Numbered from the stretch's first letter, positions 22,855 through 35,060 are shown. The stretch: DNA of 64,000 bases from Rhizophagus irregularis (GCF_026210795.1 NC_089435.1:1-64000), one strand, 5' to 3'. Made by a program: numbers and translations. Notes: generated by a model from the sequence alone, not told the origin.

Positions 22855-25800
22855 ATGAATGATGATTTAATAAAATATAATGATGATGAAACTGTTAATG
22901 TACCCTTTGGGCGTGTCGCTGAATGGTACATTTCCAAACATCCTTTACTAAAAAATATCAAATTAAAATGCCAAAGTAGAAAAAAAACTCCAGAACTTAT
23001 TAAAGAAAATATTATAACTGTTGATCGTGTTGAGGGAGCTGTAGATTATATTGAATGGAGAACCAATAAAGGAGAAACTAAATCTACTAATAGAATAGAT
23101 GACATTGTACATCTAACACCTATGGGAGAAGAGTATGTTAAAGAGATTGAAGCTGGTAAAAGAAAGGACAGGTTATGTTGGTCCTGGACTATGTATTGTG
23201 CTGGGGGGAATAGCTGTCAGAGGGAATGCGGAAATATTGGTAGTTGTAAAGAGAATTGTGCAAATCGTAATTTTCCAAATAATATTAAAAACAGTCATGA
23301 TATGCATCTTTGCAAAGTGCGTGTTATATCAGAATCTAAATTATCATGGTTAAAAACAAGCAAACCACTACGTATTAAAATAATTGGATCTCATTTACCA
23401 GCAAATGCATTAAATACTCATATTCCTAATAGTTCCAAACTGAACCTTACAAGAGAAATACGGGATAAAATTATTTTAAATAGAAGATCTGATTATAAAA
23501 CAGTAAAAGAAATTAAAATGACATTACTTGCACCTTATAATGGTGCAAATGAAGAAACATTACGAAATGTGTTAAATGAACAACGTGAAATTTGTAATGA
23601 TACTAAATTACGGGGATTTATTAAAAGAGATGATAGACGACTAAAAGAAAATTCCGGAAGCTGGACAATTTTACACTATTTAGTTACGGAAATTCTTAAA
23701 TTAAAGGGTTATGTACTTTATTACCAGCAGCCGGATCCATTAGCACCGGAAGATCATCCAGATCACTATTATCAATTGACTTTATCAAATGATTTATGGT
23801 TAAAAAATGGTCAAAAATTTGGAAATTTTTGCATAGGATTGGATGGTAAATATGATCTAAATAATGATCATGCTCCAATCTTAACAATGATAGTTGAAAA
23901 TAATACAGGGTGTGCTACACCATTGGCTTTTGGTTAGTATATCTGTATATCATTATTTTTTTATATCAACAAAAAAAAGTATTAAAATTTAAATATTTTA
24001 TTATAGGTTTAAGCAACAAAGAAAATAATTGGACTATTCGATTAGCTATTCAAGCAATCAAGCAAAATATTCCTGTAGTCGTAGTGAATGTAACCATGAA
24101 TGGTATTACCAAGATTTACCATCCGGAAAGGGGTTTGAAAGGATTAGTAATTGTGCAAATATACAATTATGGAATCCACTAGCCATGATTGACAAACATC
24201 GTCCATCGAGAATTGATATACAAAGTTTATTACGTGGATCGATACTTTGTTGGTTCCACATAATGAAAACAATTGGAGAAAATTTTTCGCAATGGAATAT
24301 TCCTTGTCAATTCGGTAATTTTAATTTTGTTGTAAATTTTTTTTTTTTAATAATAAAATTATATAATTTTTATTTAAAATAATTTAGTTATCCATTAGCA
24401 ATAGCGTTCAAGATTGTAGGAAGAAGTAGAAGTGTCAAACAATGTGAAGAATTAGCTATTGAATACAAGAAATTCATGGATTTGGCTAATAATGTAAAAC
24501 AAAAAATTATAAATGATATTTATAATAATTGGATTAGTGATGAGTGGATACTTGGTTTTATCGATGCTGGAAGACTTCCTCAAACTTTACAGGATAATCC
24601 AATGACAACTAATAACTTCACAGAGAGGATGAATCGATCAATTGAGACAAATCATAGCGGAATTAAAACTGTTGTAAATTTTGTTGAAAGATTATATGGA
24701 CTAAAATTAAATAGAGAAAATATTACTGAAAGGTCTGGAGAAACAAATTTTGAAGCTGGTTTAAGTACTTTATTTGATGCTCAATCTATCGAGCAAGTAA
24801 GTAAATTATAATTAATTTTAAATTTATTAATTAGCATTTATTTAATTTGACACTATCAATACTATCATACAAGGAAAACCAATCAAAACATATTTCTTCA
24901 GACAAGTTAAGACGACTTAATTTGGGTAGACTCTATTTCTTGATGGGATACGTAAAATCATCAAATAACAACAATTATTTTTATGTAAAAAAACATAATC
25001 AATTAAATGTATTAGAATCATCATACGATGGAAGTTTTGTGAAAATGGATGATAATATTATTGAAAAGTTGTATCCACTTTATCAAAAATTTGCAAAGAA
25101 TCATTATAGTGTAGTTCCTGAACTAGAAGGATATTATTTAACAAATATTTTTAGCGGAGAATGTTTAATATGCCTAGATTATATTTGGAATGGGTCTTTT
25201 CGGGATGTGTGTAAGCACTGTCATGCAGCAAGAATATATAAAGAATCATTAAATGCAGAGAATCTTTTTGATTATTCGCAAGAAGTTAAAAATCAATTGG
25301 TGACATATTTTAAGAATAAGGAACGCGTTATTTCTGCAGAAAATAAAAACAAGTTAATTTATGAAGGAGATACTCATGTGGCTTATAATGAAATTTTAAG
25401 ATTATTTGAACTTCAAGGTATATTTATTCATTTCTTTTCATGATATTTTATTTATATTTAAATATAAATTAATTATTATAAAAAATTTATAGGCACCAAG
25501 ATCTTTTGGTCAGATAATAAACCATTGAAATTAAATAGAGATCCTTTTCGTCCAGAATTAAACAATAAGCGTGATTTTAATGCTATTGGAGCTCCGCCGA
25601 AACCTTCTGCTAAACCGCGCAAACCATCACGAATTTTATGTAATTCTATTTTAGAAGAAGATAAGGAAAATAAGGAAACCTTTTCAACTCAGCAAAGAAA
25701 AACTAAACGAACTAGAAGACAAATTCGTACATATAAGGTAATCATTATTTTTTAAATTATAAAAACCAATCTACTGTTTCACTAATATCTTAATTGCAGG

Positions 25801-26228
25801 AAAATGCTAAGGATAACGGAAATAACAAGAATAATGAAAATAATTTGGGACCATCCGTACCTGATGTTAATTTACCTGCTTCGTATAACATCAAATTTGA
25901 TTTGAATCCATCTTTTAATTCACAACCAACTCTTCAACCTACTCTTTATAATATTCCTTATTATACAAACACCAATACTTCGCTCCCTACTTCAATTTAT
26001 TCACAATCTACATTCTCTTCAACTAATGCGATTCCTAATAGTAATTATACCTCTTTCAATATTCCTCAAGATCAATTGGCCTATAGTTATCCTTCGATTC
26101 CAAATGATCTTGGTCAATTTTCCTACAATAATCAAATTGAGTTATCCAATTCTTATTCTTATTCATTTAATCAAGCTCCTGATAACAACTTTTCTGATAA
26201 CAACACGTTTTCTCAAAAGCACTTTTAG
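22855..26228 (+). pseudogene. Mutator-like (MULE) transposase with SWIM finger
   Basis: Exons are about 22855-23932, 24007-24314, 24388-24796, 24835-25417, 25493-25737 and 25800-26228. Exon 1 holds an N-terminal DNA-binding region (FGRVAEWYISKHPLL) and a Cys-rich segment (CWSWTMYCAGGNSCQRECG), then FGNFCIGLDGKYDLN, the first catalytic Asp of the MULE core. Exon 2 carries MIDKHRPSR (second Asp candidate) and the CWFHIMK motif. Exon 4 has the SWIM finger CLICLDYIWNGS...CKHCHAARI. The last two exons are basic, then Ser/Asn/Pro-rich. The frame shifts near 24070 (after QNIP) and again across the exon 2/3 border, so the copy is probably inactive. Four of the five introns splice in frame; the exception is the exon 2/3 border. 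MULE transposases move by DDE chemistry and often capture host sequence. Confidence 0.8.
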
Positions 26229-26829
26229 TAATCTTGTAACTTACTTTTACTCATCATTTAATGAAATAAATCTATTTCTTATTTTTCGAAGCCTTTAATT
26301 TTATATTTTGCGTTCCTAACATAGTGGGAATTTACAAAAACGTTGCATTCTTGCCCAAAAGAATATAAAGTTTTCGTTATAAATGTAAAAAAAAAGTATA
26401 TAATTATACGTTTCGTTGTAAATGTTGTATTCTGTACTTAAAAAATTGTATACATAGCCTTTCATTATAAAAAGCCTAAGCATAATTTTAAATACTTTCA
26501 TGCCAAAAATGTCAAAATTGTGAAATTAAAATTTGTTAAAAGTTTGTTCAAGTAAACGTTTAATTAATTTATTTTTTGATTTATCACATTATCGATTATC
26601 ACATTTCGGGTCAAGAAATACAATTTTTTGTTATGCATAATTGACCGGGTCAACTTAGCACCACGAGGAGGGTCAAGTCCGATACTTTTGCGTTAAGTGT
26701 CAAATAAAAACCCTTGCGTACAGCTATTAGTAAAAAATTTTCATTGTGTCCTCTGACTTATATATATATTTCGGGGTCCTGGTGTTACTGTGGTTCGGAG
26801 AAATTATAACTGACAAATTTTTTTGTATT
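26229..26829. other. Intergenic spacer downstream of MULE
   Basis: This is AT-rich. A GACCGGGTCAA/GAGGGTCAAGT stretch lies at about 26642-26680. No inverted end matching the 5' side of the MULE could be identified by eye. Confidence 0.4.
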
Positions 26830-27060
26830 ATGTCCTTTTCTAAAATTACTCGGGTTTTTCATAGGACCGTTTTCCCAACTCACTTCGTTACTCGTCGAGT
26901 TCAATGTCTTCAGTCACCGAGATCTGATTTGTTTCATTTGCCATTTTCAAGAACCCTGAGAACTCGGAAGCCTTGGATGGATTTACGTCAGGAAAATGTA
27001 CTTTTGAAAAACAAATTAAAAGCAGTACAAAAGGGGGCCGAATTAGAACGTAAGAAGTAA
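26830..27060 (+). CDS. Small basic ORF, unknown
   Basis: 76 codons from ATG 26830. It begins MSFSKITRVFHRTVFPTHF, is rich in Arg/Ser/Phe, and ends in a likely short coiled coil (DLRQENVLLKNKLKAVQKG). It could be an exon of a longer gene or a mitochondrial-type leader followed by a helix. It lies 121 bp before the AAA-ATPase-like gene on the same strand, and no splice sites joining the two were found. No family is recognised. Confidence 0.3.
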   Translation: MSFSKITRVFHRTVFPTHFVTRRVQCLQSPRSDLFHLPFSRTLRTRKPWMDLRQENVLLKNKLKAVQKGAELERKK

Positions 27061-27181
27061 GAACTGGTGTAGTTCATAATTTACGAAAATCGTTCTTATC
27101 GATCATTATTTCTAGAACAACCGTGGGAGCCTTCGCCGAAAAAACAAAAGATCATGACGCGTATGCGCATTTGTCCTCATT

Positions 27182-29194
27182 ATGTTTCCCTCTACCTTTA
27201 CCAAGAAATTTTCATATCAGACTAATCCCTTTTTCGGTACTATCATAGATGGAACCGCTACTCTCTTTGCAGGCGAAAAAATTCTAGTAGGCTTGGATAG
27301 TTTTAAAGAGATTGTGGATCGGGGTTCCACTATAATCGACAAAACACTTCTTATTTCTGAGTTCATTGAATGCAAGGGGATAGTCTCTCTTGTCGTTCGT
27401 CCAAGACGATTTGGAAAAACCATAAACCTCACTATGCTTAGGGAATTTTTTTCGATTCCCATCCACCCTGACAATAAAGATTACCGTTATGAACTGTTCA
27501 AAGACACAAAAATTATGGAAAGATCAGATGTTTATAATAAATATTTTTGCAAGTATCCAGTTATCTTCCTATCTCTCAAGGTATGGTGTTGTCTGCTTCT
27601 CGTCTAAACTGACACTACAAACCGTTTTGTTGATCTGCTTCTTACATCCCTTTGCCAGGGCTACGAAAGTTGTTCAACTTGGTCAAGTATGCGGGCCCGA
27701 TTATGTCAGCAGTTGGCAACTCTATACAACGATCATCATTATGTTTATTACCAAGTCAGCCAAAAAATTCTAAATAAATCACGTTTTGATAGGATAAATT
27801 CCGGTAAATTTAAGGATGGTGTCACTGAAGATGCCCTTCTATACCTCTCCAAGTACTTGAAAGACTATCACAGAAATAAGTGTATTGTCCTGATTGATGA
27901 GTACGATCACCCTCTTGAAGTTGCTTATCAACATCAATATTACGAAGAAGCTTGTGGTTTTTTTGCTTCTCTGTTTGGAGCACTCCTCAAGGTAAGCACT
28001 TAGACTGCCTTCACAGAATCTTGCAAATGATGACTAACAAATGATTACAAATGATTGGATTGGCCAACGCAGGGCAATGATGAAAATTTGGAGAAGGCCC
28101 TCCTTGTTGGTGTTTCTCGCGTTGCTAAGTCAGGATATTTATCAGGGCTTAATAATTTGCAAGTGTTCCCAATGCACCACGAAGTATTTGCGAATTATTT
28201 CGGATTCACTGAGGATGAAATCTTTATCCTCCTTCAACATAATGGTAAGGAAGATCAGTTAGATGGGGTCAGGCAATGGTACAATGGATACCGGGCCGGA
28301 AATGGTCTTAATTTGTACAACCCATGGTCAATAATTTCTTTTATTAATGAAGGAACTTTGAAGGCACATTGGATTGACACAGGTAAGCCTTGCATTGATT
28401 AGCTTCTGTTAGAATTATTTTATAACATGGTTTCCTGCGACATAACAGGAGGTACTAAAACGATTAAGGATTTGCTTTGGAACTCAACTGAAGATTTTAA
28501 AAATAATACATCAATGTTACTCAAGGGTTGTGCAATCAATGTAAGGATTATGGAAGATATGGACTATAATGTGCTAGCTCAAAAATCAAATATAGACAAT
28601 GTACTTTGGACCTTACTCTACTATGCGGGTTATCTCACCAAAGATAAAAATGACAATCTATGCATTCCAAACATGGAAGTTTCTACAGAATGGCAGGAAT
28701 GGCTGACAAATTGCAATTCATTTGAATTGGATTCAATGCTAAGTTTGCTGTTGCAATGTAGGCTCTCAGAATTTAAGGAGCAATTCTCTAGATTTATTAT
28801 GAATTCTCTTTCCTATTATGATGTTACGGATAAAATGGCGGAAACCAATTATCATGTCTTCATAATTGGCTTGTTTAATCAAGCATACTGCCGTGGTTAT
28901 AAATTAATATCAAATAGAGAAGCTGGTACAGGTCGATTTGACTTAAAAATTGAACCAACAGAGAAAGTGAATTTTAAGACTGGAGTGTTTATGGAGTTTA
29001 AGGTACTGAAAAATGAGAAACAGAATAAGAAGAAACTTCAGGATAAGGCTAATGAAGCATTGGAACAAATAAAAAATAAACGCTACTTTTCTGATCTTCC
29101 TAAATTTACCAAACAATGTGTTATTTGTGGAGTTGCTTTTCAGGGGAAGGATGTATATATAGCGAGTGAGGTGCTGAATTCGTGGCAGAATTAA
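27182..29194 (+). CDS. AAA-ATPase-like / PD-(D/E)XK nuclease protein, four exons
   Basis: Exons 27182-27580, 27659-27991, 28073-28382 and 28449-29194 join in frame to 595 residues, and all three introns have GTAAG/GTATG donors. The N-terminal half is the AAA-ATPase-like domain: IIDKTLLISEFIE, Walker A VRPRRFGKT and Walker B CIVLIDEYDHPL. A middle region has FGFTEDEI and VRQWYNGYRAG. The C-terminus is the DUF1703-type PD-(D/E)XK nuclease: GRFDLKI followed by FMEFKVLK gives the D...ExK triad, then LEQIKNKRYF. This two-domain family is common in bacteria and in early-diverging fungi. Its role in fungi is not established, but coupled NTPase/nuclease proteins resemble those at the C-termini of some CRN effectors. 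The copy is complete, unlike its neighbours. A duplicated or viral-like origin cannot be judged from one copy. Confidence 0.85.
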
Positions 29195-30284
29195 GGTTGG
29201 TTGCCGTAAGTAATGATTATTATATATCGAATTACAACCTTTAGTAGTTGTAATATTATAAACATAAGCTGTAAATTGGCTGTAAATACTACACTATTGT
29301 GGTTAGCTAAAAGATGGTAATTCTGATTTACAACCATTATATTTACTTGATTTTTGGACTTACAACTATTTATGGAGACCAACACTAGGTAGAATAGTCA
29401 TTATATTTATATTTATGCAACATAAAAAATAATGTTTAACTGCGGGCATTAATATAAAACCATCACATAGCAGATTTATGTATTATTTTTTGTATTAATA
29501 AACAAAAGTCTTACATTATATCAAGAATAATTTTTTATTGTGGCATTAGAAAATAATAAAAATTTTATGCTGTTTTGTATACATGTTTTAGTGTTTACTT
29601 TATTACATGATGTATTAACTATTAATTGCATAGATTGAAACTTAAATTATGTGATAAAAACTGTTCTTTTGGAAAATAATTAGAGATATGCAAAAAATTT
29701 CCAATTGTTAATTGTGACATTTTTTGTTATGTCATGCGAAGTATCAGCTAATGTAAGAAAAAAATTTAATAATAATTGCTTAGAATATTTCTGAATGCCA
29801 TTCATTTTTTTTATTATTTTATATTCCCTAATTATGTTAAGCAGGAAAAAAAAAAATCAAATTTCGGGGGAAAGCCCTTATTTATATGAAATTATGTATC
29901 ACGTGATTAACGTGACAATTTTAACAGATCAGCCACGTTTTTTTAACAAACTTTTTTCCTTTCTCACAGTCTCACCCTTTCCCTTCCTCTCTTTTTCTCT
30001 TCCTCTTGTTTCACTCTCTCTAATAAAAATCTTAGCAGAACATTTAGCAACATTTTGATATTTTTCTTTATTAGACAAAAATCATTGCATTATGCAATGA
30101 AAATTAAGAGTTCGTAACGATTTTTTTTTAAAAAAAAAACAAGTATATTATAACTTAAATGACAAAATAACTTCGGTAAAAAAATGGATTGAAAAAAAGC
30201 TAGAGAATGAGTATATTCGTTATTTTAAATATGATGAATTTATAATCGATGAAGAAGAAATTGGTAAAGGAAGGGATATCAGAA
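29195..30284. other. AT-rich intergenic
   Basis: No gene is recognised. Direct and inverted variants of TTACAACCxTTA occur at about 29230-29365 (TTGTAATATTATAA, CTGTAAATTGGCTGTAAATA, TTTACAACCATTAT). An exon-like start with KYDEFIIDEEEIGKGRDIRIP in the plus frame occurs at about 30229-30290, just before a donor-like GTAAGATTT; it may be the first exon of whatever the 30.3-kb array once was. Confidence 0.35.
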
Positions 30285-31345
30285 TTCCAGTAAGATTTTT
30301 TTCTTTTTTTTTCATCTTTATTTTTTCTTTTTTTTTCTTTCTTTAGATGGTTCTTTCAAGTTATTTTGGAAGACATTTTGGTAAAGTTTCTTATTTATTT
30401 CTTCCATCTTTTAACAAATGGTTCTTAACAATTCATTTCTTTCTCTTTTTAGGCGGTTCTTTTGTATTTCTTGTGGTAAGTTAAATTTTTTTTTCTTTCA
30501 TTTTTTTTTATTTGACAAAACGTTGACTGTTGGTTAACTAAAATTTTATTTTCTTGTTTCTTTCTTTTTTTAGACGATCAGGCCTTTGGACGCATGAAAT
30601 TTCCAATGGTTGATTTCTTTTTACTTTATTAAATTCTTCTGAATTAAATTTTTTTATTTTGATAAGATGTTAACTATTGTTTCATTTTTTTTCTTTGTTT
30701 TTAGACAGGTCAGGTCTTTGGATGTGTGAAATTTTCAAAGGTTAGATTTTTTCCTTTTAAGTTCTTTCGAATTAAATTTTTTTATTTTTATTTAACGAAA
30801 CGTTTAACTAACGTTTCATCTTCTTTTTTCTTTTTTTAAACAGTCATGTTCTTTTCTTTTTTTAGGTTTATGTCTCAATACTTCTCTTTCAGATGTCCAG
30901 ACCTTTTGACATGTGAGACTTCAGTGGGAACTATTTTTGACAGGAATTGTATTACTATTGGCATATAATGAATCAAAATGAAAATTTGACTTTGATACTG
31001 CGAATACAAGAATTTAAAGTGCTCCCTCATCACGAAAAGTTATTTTACTTGTTTTACTTATAGGTTCTGTAAAGTTTCGAATAGCAGAATAGGGTATTGG
31101 AATCTTGAAATGGTAAGTTTCGTAATGGAATTTACCTTTTTCTTAGTATTGGAAACATCCACTTTTTTTTTGTATTATAGAAGGGCTTTGATTGGGTACC
31201 TGGAGATTGGAGACGGTAAATTTCTACGCGAAACTTAACTTTTTTTTGTTTTCTTTAATTAGAAACATTTAATGTTTCTTTTATTTTTTTCTTAGATCTC
31301 GGCGGACAGATTGTTTTTTGGAGTTCATGGGATTATTTCGTTTTA
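30285..31345 (+). repeat. Array of short exon-like modules separated by pyrimidine tracts, part 1
   Basis: Roughly eight modules of 25-45 bp follow a T/C-rich tract ending TTTAG and are followed by GTAAG-, GTAAA- or GTT-like sequence. Examples are ACGATCAGGCCTTTGGACGC at 30574 and ACAGGTCAGGTCTTTGGATG at 30705. Two complete units around 30574-30845 are related over about 130 bp, including the spacer with (G)AAACGTT palindromic words. The modules differ in length and do not keep one reading frame, so I do not annotate a protein. Confidence 0.55.
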
Positions 31346-31793
31346 AGGAAAAGTTTCATTTTTTTTGGATTTTTTCAAATTACTATAGTAAAACATGTTT
31401 ATCAAATAATTTTATTTTCAGATACTTTTATACATTTTATATAAAGAATTATATTATCAATACTTAATAATGAATAATTTAATAGTTAGCTAGCGTAATA
31501 TGTAATATATAACATTGTTTGCTTTATTAAATATATATGCAAATAAAGTGTGTTTACAACGTTGTAAAAAATAAATTACTACGTTTTGACTATATGTTTA
31601 CAGTAGTAAAATAGGTGCAGTGAAATCGTTTTATGGTAAATTAAAAAAGCGTAGTGGCGATACATTTTCTCACTTTTGCAACGTGTTGTATGACGTTCAA
31701 TAACGACGCACAAAACGACGGACGAATCACGTGATTTTGGCGCAGTATCAACGTTGTTTAAAAATATGAAGTTTCTGCAATGACATAATCGGT

Positions 31794-31803
31794 TATATAA
31801 AAA
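31794..31803 (+). promoter_or_regulatory. TATA box
   Basis: TATATAAAAA lies 42 bp before the ATG of the small ORF at 31836, a normal distance for a TATA box plus a short leader. Confidence 0.5.
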
Positions 31804-31835
31804 CATTTGCTAGTTACGTATAGCACTCAAATAAA

Positions 31836-32048
31836 ATGAATAATTTATCAATCATACTGCTTCCTTTTTCTTTTTTACCCTTCAGTGAGGCATTAACACA
31901 CTATAGCAAAGTAAAGATAAACTGCGAAAATTACTGTTATTTAGTAATAATCGCAATATTGGTTGTATCAGCAATATTATTATATGCCTGTTGTTATGCT
32001 TGCCTAAGACAATTTTTTATAAAACATAAAGTAATCATCAATCAGTGA
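31836..32048 (+). CDS. Small predicted secreted or membrane protein, 70 residues
   Basis: The ORF starts MNNLSIILLPFSFLPFSEA, which looks like a signal peptide. A polar stretch with two Cys follows, then a strongly hydrophobic helix (YLVIIAILVVSAILLYACC) and a short basic tail ending QFFIKHKVIINQ. A TATA box lies just upstream. The polypeptide would be a small single-pass membrane protein or, if the second helix is cleaved or buried, a secreted peptide. No family is recognised. It lies in a repeat-rich region, which is usual for fast-evolving small secreted proteins of these fungi. Confidence 0.4.
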   Translation: MNNLSIILLPFSFLPFSEALTHYSKVKINCENYCYLVIIAILVVSAILLYACCYACLRQFFIKHKVIINQ

Positions 32049-32865
32049 TCATAATAGAAATTTATGCATGGCTCGATGAACTAAACACATTACACATTTG
32101 ATCATCATCAAAAAGTATCGATTTAGTTTCAGGAAACTTTAAAAAGAGTTATTTTATCAATTGATGTATTAAACCCAAAGTGTTGATTTAATCATTGTCT
32201 TACAATACTTTAATTGAAAAAGTAAATTTTGTTTTTCATATTTTATTTATTTTTAAAATGTAATGGTTGTTTCAAATTGACCCAAAGCATGGATTTCCAT
32301 GGATTGTTAATCATTCTATTTTTAGTCTAAAATTTTAAAAGCGTGGAAATGTTGATCATTTTGAATTTATAAATCATATAATATAATGCTATAAAGGTAC
32401 TACCATTAAAAGCCTTCACTGTCTGTGAAGTCTAGATTGGAGTAGACACACACACGCGCATCATTACCACTTTGACAACAAGAACACGGTTCAGTTAATG
32501 AACTTAAGTCTATTGTACTGAAAACAAATGTGAATAAAATGTCTATATAAAAATTCGGTGACAATTGTTATTATTCCAAAACAAAACAGTATGTTTCTAT
32601 TTTAAACTTTACTTTGAATCCAATATTTAATTTGACTAAGATGGGATGCAACATCTAGCAAAAACAGAGTATTAGAATCAAAAATCAATAATTTTAAGTT
32701 TCGAAATTATAACTTCAACCCACTTTTTTTTTTTAAAAAAAAAGAAACGTTAACGTTTCACTTCTTTTGAGAAATGATTATCATATCCTTGACTTGAATC
32801 GCATCTTCATTATGAAAATACTAAAATATATACAGAATGGATTACGTTAAGGGTGACGCAAATAT

Positions 32866-33402
32866 CACAGGTCGAAAAGTGAAAAATCAGGCATCAATCA
32901 GTCACCAATCGGTCACCAATCAGGTACCTGATTGGTGACTGATTGGTGCCTGATTGGCATTTTCGCCAAATACCGTCACCAATCAGGCAGTTTGCTAACT
33001 TTTGATCCAGTGATCAGAAAAGGATGAAATATAGCTCATTGGAATCGTCTCAACAAGACGAATCTAATGGTAGTAAAATCGCATCTCTAGGATTAATACT
33101 TGATGAGAAATTAAGTAAAATATAAAAATGAAAATGTATCATTTATATTTTATTTAATTTTTTATTAACTATTAATCCTAAAGATGCGATTTTACTACCA
33201 TTAGATTCGTCTTGTTGAGACGATTCCAATGAGCTATATTTCATCCTTTTCTGATCACTGGATCAAAAGTTAGCAAACTGCCTGATTGGTGACGGTATTT
33301 GGCGAAAATGCCAATCAGGCACCAATCAGTCACCAATCAGTCACCAATCAGCTACCTGATTGGTGACCGATTGGTGCCTGATTTTTCACTTTTCGACTTG
33401 TG
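32866..33402. mobile_element. Foldback element with 235-bp inverted arms
   Basis: Arms 32866-33101 and 33168-33402 are nearly perfect inverted copies around a loop of about 66 bp. The outer ends are CACAGGTCGAAAAGTGAAAA and CACAAGTCGAAAAGTGAAAA. Inside each arm the words CACCAATCAG and CTGATTGGTG alternate, so each arm is itself palindromic around GGTACC/GCTACC. No ORF is present. The ends resemble those of the CACTA element at 34214, 800 bp away, so it may be mobilised by the same transposase. No exact target duplication could be read. Confidence 0.75.
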
Positions 33403-33529
33403 TGTTAGGCCGTATTTTCTTGAAGGGTTCAGCATTAGATTTTTGAAACTGTATACTTTGGATATTTTGATGCACTATAAAGGAGTGCTATTTTTATTCT
33501 TTGTTATTGTTTAATCAAAACGTTTTCTT

Positions 33530-34130
33530 TAATCTTTTTATTATTCTCTTTTTTAGATGATCAGCTCTCTATACACGTAGAATTTCAACAGGAACCGGTC
33601 TCTCTTAATTTTTATGGGAATCTCGGTAGGAGTTTTTACTTAAAATTTATTCGTTTAAAATTAACTTTATAATATAAGAATATTTCTTTAAAGAAACATT
33701 TATTAATTTATTAACGCTTCTATTTTAATCCTTTTTTTAGATGGACCTATGATACCAATGGAGAGAGAGTAAAAGTATCTTACTAAAATGGAATCGGATG
33801 ATATTATCGTAAGACCGTTAAACAGAAGAAGATAATCGACCAGGGAAGCGACCAGACAATTCAAGGTGAATATCGATTTTTATATTATTTTTTTTTAACG
33901 ACGAAACAATCGTTATTTTTCTTTTCTTTTTAGGCGATCTATACATCAGATCTCTGAAGGTGGATATTTTTTTTAAAAAAATAAAGATTTCTTTTTAACG
34001 AATCGATTATTAACATTTCGTTACTTTTCTTTTTTTAGGTGGTCGGTAGAAGTGTATTAACGAACTATTTCTTTTATTGAAACGTCATTTCATTTTCTTT
34101 TATTTTGGTAGTAGTTCAGACTTTTGATAG
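33530..34130 (+). repeat. Array of short exon-like modules, part 2
   Basis: Four or five further modules of the type at 30.3-31.3 kb: TTTTTTAG followed by ATGATCAGCTCTCTATAC (33557), ATGGACCTATGATACCAATG (33741), GCGATCTATACATCAGATC (33933) and GTGGTCGGTAGAAGTG (34040). Spacers contain inverted words such as AACGACGAAACAATCGTT. The foldback element and the small ORF separate the two parts of the array. No joined reading frame is seen. Confidence 0.45.
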
Positions 34131-34319
34131 ATTTAATATAGATTTTTCAAATGTATTTTATTAATTATTATTGATGTAATAAAACCACATTTAATAATAA
34201 GTAATCTAACATTACACTGGTCGAAATCAAAAAAATCGGACATATGGAAAATCAGCTAAAAATCAGACCAAAATCGACTAACATTACAAATCGGCACATC
34301 TGATTGATGCCAATCGGAC

Positions 34320-35060
34320 AATTTAATGAAAATCCAGAAAAAAATCATCATATTTGATTGACGGCTGATTGATGCTAGTTGAAATCAAAAAAAAAATCAG
34401 ACAAATGGCAAATCAACCTAAAATTTGCCTAATATTCAAATATGTACTTCCAATTTATGGAAAATTGACAATTCAATAAAAATTCAATAAAAATTCAATA
34501 AAAATTTGGCAAAAAATCATTATATTTGATTGACGGCTGATTGATGCTGGTTGAAATCAAAAAAAAAAATCTGACAAAATGACAAATCAACCTAAAATTT
34601 GCCCAATATTCAAATATGTACTTCCAATTTATGGAAAATTGACAATTCAATAAAAATTCAATAAAAATTTGATAAAAATTTGGCAAAAAATCATTATATT
34701 TGATTGACGGCTGATTGATGCTGGTTGAAATCAAAAAAAATCTGACAAAATGACAAATCAACCTAAAATTTGCCCAATATTCAAATATGTACTTCCAATT
34801 TATGGAAAATTGACAATTCAATAAAAATTCAATAAAAATTCAATAAAAATTTGGCAAAAAATCATTATATTTGATTGACGGCTGATTGATGCTGGTTGAA
34901 ATCAAAAAAAAATCTGACAAAATGACAAATTAACCTAAAATTTACCCAATATTCAAATATGTACTTCTGATTTATGGAAAATTGATAATTCAATAAAAAT
35001 TCAATAAAAATTTGATAAAAATTCGGCAAAAAATCATTATATTTGATTGACGGCTGATTG
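34320..35060. repeat. Left subterminal tandem array, about 172-bp period
   Basis: Five copies of TTTGATTGACGGCTGATTGATG occur at about 34351, 34522, 34697, 34868 and 35040, spaced 171-175 bp. Each unit also contains TGGTTGAAATCAAA, AACCTAAAATTTGCC and TATGTACTTCCAATTTATGG. The TGGTTGAAATC word echoes the terminal TGGTCGAAATC, as expected of CACTA subterminal repeats that bind transposase. An open frame of 108 codons on the minus strand is only the array read through. Confidence 0.8.

Noticed and set aside
34495..34821. 108-codon minus-strand ORF with two identical halves
   Set aside because: It is the 172-bp subterminal satellite read through; the identity of the halves follows from the DNA repeat.
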